A program made the position numbers and the translations under genes. A stretch of 5,822 bases of DNA. It comes from Clostridia bacterium (lineage in GTDB: Bacteria; Bacillota; Clostridia; Christensenellales; Borkfalkiaceae). Where the stretch lies: NCBI GenBank assembly GCA_017504065.1, contig JAFVRU010000194.1, positions 1 through 5,822 on the forward strand, in the 5' to 3' direction. Positions 1-5,115 of this stretch are shown one piece after another. How positions within the stretch are numbered: the first letter of the stretch is position 1; each line of letters begins with the position of its first letter. Under the pieces are notes generated by a model. It worked only from the letters and a program-made list of their open reading frames with translations, searched no databases and was not told the DNA's origin.

Positions 1-331
1 CAGCGTGCGCCGCCAACAATAAATTTTCCATCACGAGCGAACCGTCGTAAAGATAGGTCGGTACGCTTTTATCCGCAAGCACGACCAGCACGACGGGCGC
101 GCCGTAAAAGGGATCGGCGCGGAAAAACGGGTCTTTGCCCGCGTTCGTCGCGGACAGCGCGTCGCGAATTTTCTTGTTCGTTACCGCAACGATTACGGGA
201 GCTTGCTTATTCAAGCCCGACGGAGCTTGCAACCCCGCCGCGATCACTTGCTCGATCAAGTCCTTAGGTACGGGATCGGGCTTGTATTTTTTTACGCTTT
301 TTCGCGTCAATAAATTTTGCATTGCGTCCAT
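1..331 (-). CDS. Nitroreductase family protein, 3' end cut by the window edge
   Basis: This is the N-terminal 110 residues of a flavin (FMN)-dependent nitroreductase-family oxidoreductase; the rest lies beyond the left edge. Members are usually about 170 to 200 residues, cytosolic, and reduce nitro compounds, quinones or similar acceptors with NAD(P)H. Visible family marks are RKSVKKY at residues 10-16 (the RRSxRxF-type FMN phosphate-binding element), APSGLNKQAP at 36-45 (the APSGxNxQP flavin-binding loop), and DGSLVMENLLLAAHA at 96-110, the start of the helix that normally reads QNLLLAA. The start ATG (329-331) is preceded by AAGGAG at a spacing of 9 bases; a second in-frame ATG at codon 4 fits that site less well. 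The gene begins 6 bases after the luxS stop, so coupling to luxS is likely. The subgroup and substrate cannot be set from half a protein. Confidence 0.88.
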   Translation of the reverse strand, partial: MDAMQNLLTRKSVKKYKPDPVPKDLIEQVIAAGLQAPSGLNKQAPVIVAVTNKKIRDALSATNAGKDPFFRADPFYGAPVVLVVLADKSVPTYLYDGSLVMENLLLAAHA

Positions 332-337
332 CTTTTT

Positions 338-799
338 TTACTCCTTATACTGTAAATCTTTCGTCGTCCAATTCTCCAAAACGGCGTACATTTCCGCTCC
401 GAGCGCTTTCGCTCCCGCCAAATCGTGGTCGAGATAGTTCCCGCATTCTTCCTTTTTATTCCCGGGAATTTCGCCATCGTAATCGCGGATAAACCGCATG
501 CTTTCCCTTGTCAACGCAATGGCTTGCTCGGCTGTCAGCGTATCCCGCGTGAGCAAATAGAACCCCGTTCTGCACCCCATCGGCCCGACGTAGAGTATCT
601 TGCCGCCGTGCTCGCTGTTTCTCGCGAACGTCGCGAACAAATGCTCGAACGTGTGCGCCGCGGCGGTGGATAAATACTCCCCGCCGTTGGGGAGCTTCAT
701 GCGGATATCGTAAGTTACCACGTCCCCGTCGATACGGGAAACGTACATGCCTTTGGTGAGCGTATCATGGTTGATGGTAAAACTCGCTATCTTTTTCAT
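338..799 (-). CDS. luxS: S-ribosylhomocysteine lyase (autoinducer-2 production protein LuxS)
   Basis: LuxS splits S-ribosylhomocysteine into homocysteine and 4,5-dihydroxy-2,3-pentanedione, the precursor of AI-2, in the cytosolic activated-methyl cycle. The 153 residues match the usual length (about 155 to 170). The metal site is complete: HTFEH at residues 49-53 supplies His49, His53 and the catalytic Glu52, and Cys119 in ECGNY is the third ligand. GPMGCRTGFYL (72-82) holds the catalytic Cys76. These correspond to His54, Glu57, His58, Cys84 and Cys126 of the Bacillus subtilis enzyme. The start ATG overlaps the upstream pseudouridine synthase stop as ATGA, with GGAAAGG about 6 bases upstream as ribosome-binding site. 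No methyl-cycle partner (the nucleosidase Pfs/MtnN or MetK) is in the window. All key residues are present, so an active enzyme is expected; whether AI-2 is used as a signal cannot be told. Confidence 0.97.
   Translation of the reverse strand: MKKIASFTINHDTLTKGMYVSRIDGDVVTYDIRMKLPNGGEYLSTAAAHTFEHLFATFARNSEHGGKILYVGPMGCRTGFYLLTRDTLTAEQAIALTRESMRFIRDYDGEIPGNKKEECGNYLDHDLAGAKALGAEMYAVLENWTTKDLQYKE
341..346 (-). promoter_or_regulatory. Shine-Dalgarno site of the nitroreductase, embedded in the luxS 3' end
   Basis: On the minus strand AAGGAG lies 9 bases before the nitroreductase ATG. The same six bases are the last two sense codons (Lys-Glu) of luxS, directly before its TAA stop. Ribosomes finishing luxS therefore clear or cover this site, which favours coupled translation. 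It also fixes the nitroreductase start. Confidence 0.75.
796..799 (-). promoter_or_regulatory. ATGA stop/start overlap joining the rlu-like gene and luxS
   Basis: The minus strand reads ATGA here: ATG starts luxS and TGA ends the pseudouridine synthase gene. This four-base overlap is the classic arrangement for termination-reinitiation and shows that the two genes share an mRNA. Confidence 0.85.
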
Positions 800-1773
800 G
801 CCTTGCCTTTCCTTGTAAATAAACTTCGAAATACGGGGGGCAGGGTTGCGTTGAAGGATAAAAGCGCGCCCGAAACGGGATGTTGAAATTCTAGCTTCGA
901 CGCATGCAGCCCGAGCCGCTTTAAGGGGCTTTTGGTATGCCCGTACTTATCGTCGCCAACGATCGGGTGTCCGATCGAGTGCAGCTGCGCGCGGATCTGG
1001 TTCTTTCTGCCCGTATCGATACGAACCCGCAATAGCGAATATTTCCCGTTCGTTTGCAACACTTCGTAATGCGTTACCGCGCGTTGCCCCGTCGGATCTT
1101 GCGTGCAATACATCAAATTATTTTGGTTTTCTTTTAAATAGCACACGAGCGTATCCGACTGTTTTTCGAATACCCCTTCCGCTACGGCGTAATATTCCCG
1201 CGTTTGCACGAGCTCGCTCCAACGCATTTTCAACTGCGAATGGATTTTAATGTCTTTCGCAAACAGCAAAACCCCCGACGTTTCCTTGTCGATACGGTGT
1301 AGTACGTACGGACGGGCGGTTTTATCGCGGCTCGTCAAATACTCAAACGCATACCCGTACGCCGAAATCCGTTCGGTATCGCTCTCCACCGACAGCAAGC
1401 CCGCGGGCTTATCCACCGCCAAAAACTCCCCGTCTTCGTACAGGATTTTCATATCCCGAGCCTTGGGAGCAGTCGATTCCCCCGCCTTTTTGGGAGCTGG
1501 CGTCGAGCGCGCTCCGCCGTCTTGAATCGGGCGTTTGGAAATCTTGACTTCATCGTCTTTCGCGAGCATAAAATTGTACTGCGTAACAACTTTTCCGTTC
1601 ACGAGTACTTGTCTGCGAACGAGCAAAGACTTCACGTTGTTGCGCGAAGTATTGCATTTCCGCAGCAAAAATTCGAGCAGCTCGTCGCTATGATTGGCTT
1701 TATACGCCGCGGTATATACGGGCGCGTCGGGTTTTTCAGCGCGCGGTTTTTCTTTTTGGAATAATTTTCTCAT
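796..1773 (-). CDS. RluA-family pseudouridine synthase with N-terminal S4 domain
   Basis: This enzyme isomerises uridine to pseudouridine in RNA, most likely 23S rRNA, in the cytosol. Residues about 29-80 form an S4 RNA-binding domain (helical ELLEFLLRKC, then VKSLLVRRQVLVNGKVV). A lysine-, alanine- and proline-rich linker at about 81-107 leads to the catalytic domain, from about 108 onward. HRIDKETSGVLLFAKD (159-174) is the RluA-family signature with catalytic Asp162. TGRKNQIRAQLHSIGHPIVG (254-273) is the second conserved block, with the family arginine, and GLHASKLEFQHP follows at 288-299. The 325 residues fit the RluD-like group, but the sequence does not say which uridine is modified, so no symbol is given. 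The start ATG overlaps the stop of the upstream acetyltransferase gene, and the next internal Met is at codon 70, inside the S4 domain. It lies in a tight run with luxS downstream. Confidence 0.93.
   Translation of the reverse strand: MRKLFQKEKPRAEKPDAPVYTAAYKANHSDELLEFLLRKCNTSRNNVKSLLVRRQVLVNGKVVTQYNFMLAKDDEVKISKRPIQDGGARSTPAPKKAGESTAPKARDMKILYEDGEFLAVDKPAGLLSVESDTERISAYGYAFEYLTSRDKTARPYVLHRIDKETSGVLLFAKDIKIHSQLKMRWSELVQTREYYAVAEGVFEKQSDTLVCYLKENQNNLMYCTQDPTGQRAVTHYEVLQTNGKYSLLRVRIDTGRKNQIRAQLHSIGHPIVGDDKYGHTKSPLKRLGLHASKLEFQHPVSGALLSFNATLPPVFRSLFTRKGKA
1770..1773 (-). promoter_or_regulatory. ATGA stop/start overlap joining the CAT-like gene and the rlu-like gene
   Basis: The minus strand reads ATGA: ATG begins the pseudouridine synthase and TGA ends the acetyltransferase. 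The GAAGG nearest the start is only one base away and a GGAAG lies about 10 bases upstream, so re-initiation by the terminating ribosome probably contributes. Confidence 0.8.
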
Positions 1774-2426
1774 ACCTTCTTTTCTTCCGCTACTTCTTCA
1801 AACCGATCGATCAAGTCCTGCAAATCCTTGAAGAATCTGGATAAATGGAATCCGTCGGATACGGCGTGGTGCACGATCGTCGTTACGGGCATCATGACTC
1901 TGCCGTTTTCTTCTTGGTATTTACCCCAAATGACGATCGGAAATAAGCTCTTTTCTTCGCTTTCGATTTGGAGCGACAAATTTTGATACCGTACCCAAGG
2001 TAAGCAGGAAATATCGAAGTTGTTGGGCGGTTGCGGCAAAAATCCACGCTCGTTTTTGTGCTTAGCGCAATCCGCGACTACGCGCGCGTGGAATTCCGTC
2101 AAATCGTCCGTATACTCGGTGATGAATTTTACGAAATTCTCCGTTTCGGAGTTAAAATCGGTATACGACGGCGAAACCTGATCCCACAAAATCAGTTCCC
2201 CCGCTTCGTTGTAGCCGTAGCGGAATTCTTCGCGGGAATTGATGATTTTGGAAACCGCCCAAATCATCGTCGGATAAAAGCGTAAGCCCTTTTTCTTTGC
2301 GTATTGCAACAGGTTCGTAACGTCGATATCTGCCGTCAATTCCATGCGTATTTTCAGTTTGCCTGTGTACAGCTCAAACAATTCTTTGCGATCCCAAGTC
2401 GCAATATCGATCTTTGTATAATGCAT
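1770..2426 (-). CDS. Type-A chloramphenicol acetyltransferase-like protein
   Basis: The protein has the full layout of classical (type A) chloramphenicol acetyltransferase, a cytosolic trimer that moves an acetyl group from acetyl-CoA to the 3-hydroxyl of chloramphenicol. Its 218 residues match the usual 210-220. The start MHYTKIDIATWDRKELFELY resembles the CAT N-terminus; FYPTMIWAVSKIIN (50-63), ILWDQVSPSYTDF (79-91) and ISCLPWVRYQNL (139-150) follow in order. Ser140 aligns with the oxyanion-stabilising Ser148 of CAT. HHAVSDGFH (186-194) is the active-site motif, with catalytic His187 and structural Asp191; a serine replaces the usual cysteine of HHAVCDGFH. The ATG has GAAGG at a spacing of 6-7 bases. 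It is co-directional with rRNA-modification genes and no mobile element is visible, so it is probably a chromosomal family member. Drug resistance is possible but unproven; another acceptor is equally plausible. Confidence 0.9.
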   Translation of the reverse strand: MHYTKIDIATWDRKELFELYTGKLKIRMELTADIDVTNLLQYAKKKGLRFYPTMIWAVSKIINSREEFRYGYNEAGELILWDQVSPSYTDFNSETENFVKFITEYTDDLTEFHARVVADCAKHKNERGFLPQPPNNFDISCLPWVRYQNLSLQIESEEKSLFPIVIWGKYQEENGRVMMPVTTIVHHAVSDGFHLSRFFKDLQDLIDRFEEVAEEKKV

Positions 2427-2463
2427 TTTTTACCTTCTTTTGTTTGTTGAAATGATGTTTTAT

Positions 2464-3891
2464 TTAGCTTTTACGGGAAAGGACGACTAACGTCTCCACG
2501 TGTTTGGTTTGGGGGAACATGTCGTACGGTTGAATCCGCGTGATTTCGTAATACCCCGCAAGCGTTTCGTCGCCCGATACGCTTGCGTATGCGGGATTTT
2601 TGGTAAGCTCCCCGTCTTTTTCAATCAATCTACCCGTCAAAACACCCAAATCCCGAGCGAGCGTCGCAGGGTTGCAACTGATCAACGTCAACTTCTCTAT
2701 TCCGCTTTCTAAAAGGGCTTTTAATACGCTTCGCGCAATACCTGCCCTAGGCGGATCTAAAATCAAGCGCAAATTTTCGCCCGCTTCCGCTTCCAAAACC
2801 GCCGACAATTTTTCTTCCACCGCTCCGCAAATATTCGTCATATTCGTGAGTTCGTTTTTCGCTTTCAACGAGTCCGCACATTTCGAAGCTTCCGCTTCCA
2901 ACTCGATCCCGTAAACCCTTTTCGCCTTTTTCGCAAGCATCGCCGTCAGCAATCCGCCGCCTGAGTACGCGTCGATCACAACTTCGTCGCCCTTTTCACA
3001 AACCGTTTTTAAAGCGTCTTTATACAATTTCGTCCGCACGTTTTCGTTCACTTGCAAAAACGTTACGGGTCCCGCTTCGTACTTAATCCCTTGCTCTTCC
3101 GCTTCGAAAAATCCGTCCCCGTAAACGAGCCGAAACTCTTTCCCGAAAATCACGTTCGTGTCTTCCGCATTGACGTTCAAATATAGCGTGACCGTTCCAA
3201 GCGACTTTTGTAAAAGCTCGATGAAATACTCCAAGCCCGTCAGCTCCGCTTTCGCAACCACGAGCGTTACAAGGAACTTCCCGCCAATCTCCCGAGCAAC
3301 GATATGCCGCACGCAGCCCGTTTTGGTTTCTTCGTCGTACCCTTTTATCGCGCATTCCGCCATATACCGCTGCGTAATCGCAATCAGCTTTTCCGCCCAA
3401 TCGGGGTGAATCGCGCATGCAGAAACGGGTACGATACGATGACTATGCTCCGCATAAAATCCAACGACCGTCGCCCCCGTTTTGTCAACGCCGACGGGAA
3501 TTTGCAGCTTGTTTCTATACCCGTACGGCAAATCGCTTTTCACGGTCAAGGGCACGTCTATTTTCAGCCCTGCGATCTTGCGCAAAGCGTCTTTGACAAC
3601 GTTCGTTTTGTGTTGGAGTTGCGCGCTATATTCCAAATGCTGCAAGCAGCAGCCGCCGCAACGTAAAAACACGGGACATTTTGCCCGCGCGCGTTCTTCG
3701 GCGGGCGTCAGAATTTCTTCCACTTTCCCGTAGCCGATACTTCCCCTAATTTTTAATACCTTAAACCGAACTTTTTCGCCTGGTAAACAAGCAGGCACGA
3801 AAAAAGTAACCCCTTCGTGCCTGATAATGCCTTCTCCGTTCGAGCCGATACCGCTCGCAACCGCGCATATAATACTATTCTTTTCTATCAT
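2464..3891 (-). CDS. 23S rRNA (uracil-5-)-methyltransferase, RumA/RlmD (RlmCD) type
   Basis: This is a SAM-dependent enzyme that makes 5-methyluridine in RNA, of the TrmA/RumA family; in Gram-positive bacteria such proteins often act as RlmCD on two 23S rRNA sites. A TRAM RNA-binding domain fills about residues 1-62. Cys72, Cys78, Cys81 (CGGC) and Cys159 match the four ligands of the RumA [4Fe-4S] cluster. FLQVN (278-282), the SAM loop VIDAYSGGG (305-313) and LDPPRAG (378-384) follow. SCNPATLARDL (405-415) contains nucleophile Cys406, and DMFPQTKHVE (457-466) ends in the likely general base Glu466. At 475 residues it is longer than E. coli RumA (433), mainly because of extra residues at about 420-445. 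GGGG-rich sequence 7 bases before the ATG serves as ribosome-binding site. The stop is 37 bases before the acetyltransferase gene. The exact uridine target is not determined. Confidence 0.93.
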   Translation of the reverse strand: MIEKNSIICAVASGIGSNGEGIIRHEGVTFFVPACLPGEKVRFKVLKIRGSIGYGKVEEILTPAEERARAKCPVFLRCGGCCLQHLEYSAQLQHKTNVVKDALRKIAGLKIDVPLTVKSDLPYGYRNKLQIPVGVDKTGATVVGFYAEHSHRIVPVSACAIHPDWAEKLIAITQRYMAECAIKGYDEETKTGCVRHIVAREIGGKFLVTLVVAKAELTGLEYFIELLQKSLGTVTLYLNVNAEDTNVIFGKEFRLVYGDGFFEAEEQGIKYEAGPVTFLQVNENVRTKLYKDALKTVCEKGDEVVIDAYSGGGLLTAMLAKKAKRVYGIELEAEASKCADSLKAKNELTNMTNICGAVEEKLSAVLEAEAGENLRLILDPPRAGIARSVLKALLESGIEKLTLISCNPATLARDLGVLTGRLIEKDGELTKNPAYASVSGDETLAGYYEITRIQPYDMFPQTKHVETLVVLSRKS

Positions 3892-3923
3892 AAGGCTTCC
3901 CCCTTGTACTTACTCAAAGGACG

Positions 3924-4445
3924 TTATTTCGTGAGCCTTTGTACCATGGTGTTGACGGTAAATCGCCACTTGTACATCAAATAATCGTACATGACGAAGA
4001 ACAACGTTCCGCCGATCAAAAGAATGGGGAGTATATACCGATCGACGAACGGAACGGTCGTCGTCATTTTGAATATAAACCGCCAAATCAGATACATCGT
4101 ACCGTCGAACCACAAAGCTTTGATTCCGCAAGCTACCCAACGGTTAATCCGAATTTTCAGCTGCAACTCGTTCACGAGCGGGTGCAAGCCGAAAAACATA
4201 ATAAACGGCAACAAGTCGAAGAATCTCGCTACGTTGAAGATCAAAGACAAGATACACGTCGCGATATAGGCGAGCGCATACCCCCAATAGCTCTTTTTGG
4301 CGAGCGGCAGCATCAACGCGATACAGGAAAGCAAATACCCCGTAAAGAGTAAAAGCTCCGAATACACGCCCACCGTCAACAATATGGTCGCGATCGCGCA
4401 AGCAAGCGCCGATAACGCGATTTCGTACGCCGAGATCTTTTTCAT
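3924..4445 (-). CDS. Small polytopic membrane protein of unknown function
   Basis: I do not recognise a named family. The 173 residues are strongly hydrophobic and can be read as six membrane helices at about 8-28, 31-49, 52-74, 77-92, 105-125 and 136-158. Positive clusters fall at the N-terminus (KK), at 50-51 (KK), at 97-102 (KIRINR) and at the C-terminus (KWRF, QRLTK). By the positive-inside rule this puts both ends in the cytoplasm. The size, six helices and an N-terminus beginning KKISAYEIALSALACAIA recall substrate-binding S components of energy-coupling-factor transporters, but I see no vitamin-specific motif and no ECF ATPase or T-component nearby, so this is only a possibility. The start ATG follows the J/TPR gene by 20 bases with a modest AGG ribosome-binding site. 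It lies 32 bases before the rRNA methyltransferase gene. Confidence 0.75.
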   Translation of the reverse strand: MKKISAYEIALSALACAIATILLTVGVYSELLLFTGYLLSCIALMLPLAKKSYWGYALAYIATCILSLIFNVARFFDLLPFIMFFGLHPLVNELQLKIRINRWVACGIKALWFDGTMYLIWRFIFKMTTTVPFVDRYILPILLIGGTLFFVMYDYLMYKWRFTVNTMVQRLTK

Positions 4446-4465
4446 TCCGTTACCTATCCGCTATC

Positions 4466-5080
4466 TTATCTGCAACCGCAGCAAAGGCTGAACAAACAAT
4501 CTACGCAAAGATAGGTATAGCAGCAAGAAATACAGTTCGAGCAAGCATTGCCGCCCATTTGATCGTCGTGGATCGGTCCACCGTTTGCGTACGGGTTTTG
4601 GGATTGTTGATACGCCGACTGTTGTTCGTACTCGTTCTTAGCGTTCATCTTCCCGTATGCGACGCGGTATTTTTGGTTATCGGGATCCATTTCAATCGCG
4701 ATTTCAAGCTGCTTTTTGCTTTCGTTCGTCCAATTCTTTTTATAGAATACGACCGCCTGTAAATAGTGCCATTCCGCCGTACGTTCGTTGCACTCGTCCA
4801 AGCGCGCTTGCGCTTCGGTGAGCTTGTCTTGCTTTAAGAGCGCGGAAATTTCTTCGAACGCGTTTTCGCCTTCGGTGTTTTTATCCTGTTCCTTTCTCGC
4901 CGCCATGATTTCTTTATACGCCGTTTCGAGTTTGGTCAACATTCTCGCCGCTTCGTTCCCGGCTTCCCCGTCCAACCATCTGTCTTCGTTGTACTTCGCG
5001 CGCAACGTTTCATACCGAGCGCGGATTTCTTCATCCGTCGCCGCTTCCGTCAAATCCAGCAGTTTGTAATATTCTTTCAT
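4466..5080 (-). CDS. Degenerate J-domain/TPR protein with cysteine-rich C-terminal tail
   Basis: Residues 4-59 have the pattern of a DnaJ J domain: YYKLLDLTEAATDEEIRARY, then a long helix ending near TAYKEI. The HPD loop needed to stimulate DnaK is replaced by NED (31-33), so normal Hsp70 co-chaperone activity is unlikely. Residues about 74-100 and 102-143 form TPR-like helix pairs, the second ending in AIEMDPDNQKY. A Gln/Asn/Tyr-rich stretch (150-166) leads to a tail with nine cysteines at 180, 183, 186, 187, 192, 195, 200, 201 and 203, mixed with hydrophobic residues. The tail could bind metal, form disulfides or associate with the membrane. From memory, similar J/TPR proteins ending in a CC-rich tail are widespread in Clostridia, usually with an intact HPD. 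The ATG is preceded by GGGAG at about 6 bases. It follows the DUF5685-like gene by 35 bases. Function unknown. Confidence 0.85.
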   Translation of the reverse strand: MKEYYKLLDLTEAATDEEIRARYETLRAKYNEDRWLDGEAGNEAARMLTKLETAYKEIMAARKEQDKNTEGENAFEEISALLKQDKLTEAQARLDECNERTAEWHYLQAVVFYKKNWTNESKKQLEIAIEMDPDNQKYRVAYGKMNAKNEYEQQSAYQQSQNPYANGGPIHDDQMGGNACSNCISCCYTYLCVDCLFSLCCGCR

Positions 5081-5090
5081 GTTCTCTCCC

Positions 5091-5106
5091 TTCGGCGTTT
5101 GCCGAA
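5091..5106 (-). other. Intercistronic hairpin upstream of the J/TPR gene
   Basis: A perfect 6-bp stem (TTCGGC pairing with GCCGAA) with a 4-base AAAC loop on the minus strand lies between the DUF5685-like stop and the J/TPR start. It abuts the GGGAG ribosome-binding site. No T-run follows on the minus strand, so it is not an intrinsic terminator for these genes. It may stabilise the mRNA 3' end, mark a processing site or affect ribosome access; it could also be chance. Confidence 0.45.
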
Positions 5107-5115
5107 TTATTTTCC

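Noticed and set aside
135..437. A 100-codon plus-strand open frame spanning the nitroreductase/luxS junction
   Set aside because: It crosses two well-supported minus-strand genes and shows no family motif.
677..694. Inverted repeat CTCCCC/GGGGAG with a 6-base loop
   Set aside because: It lies wholly inside luxS, in codons for the conserved LPNGGEY segment, and no T-run follows. Codon constraint explains it better than a regulatory hairpin.
252..1817. A 13-base identity (TCGATCAAGTCCT) shared by the nitroreductase and the CAT-like gene
   Set aside because: Both copies encode the short helical string (K/Q)DLI(E/D) in the same frame; no flanking similarity, so chance rather than a repeat.
2427..2463. 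Possible promoter or terminator in the largest intergenic gap
   Set aside because: The 37 bases contain only an A-rich leader and the ribosome-binding site of the CAT-like gene; I see no paired -35/-10 elements and no stem-loop.
3083..3418. A 111-codon open frame on the minus strand
   Set aside because: It is an alternative frame inside the methyltransferase gene, arginine-rich with no recognisable domain and no ribosome-binding site; the host frame has full catalytic motifs.
3681..3706. GC-rich inverted repeat GCCCGC/GCGGGC
   Set aside because: It falls inside the rRNA methyltransferase coding region just before the first cluster cysteine, with arginine/alanine-rich codons that readily make such repeats.
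3892..3905. AAGG/CCTT mini-stem around the methyltransferase ribosome-binding site
   Set aside because: Only four base pairs with a six-base loop; too weak to claim as a control element.
3939..4352. A 137-codon plus-strand open frame opposite the membrane protein
   Set aside because: Its product is highly charged and low-complexity, as expected from the complement of a hydrophobic gene. The minus frame has a consistent six-helix topology and operon spacing.
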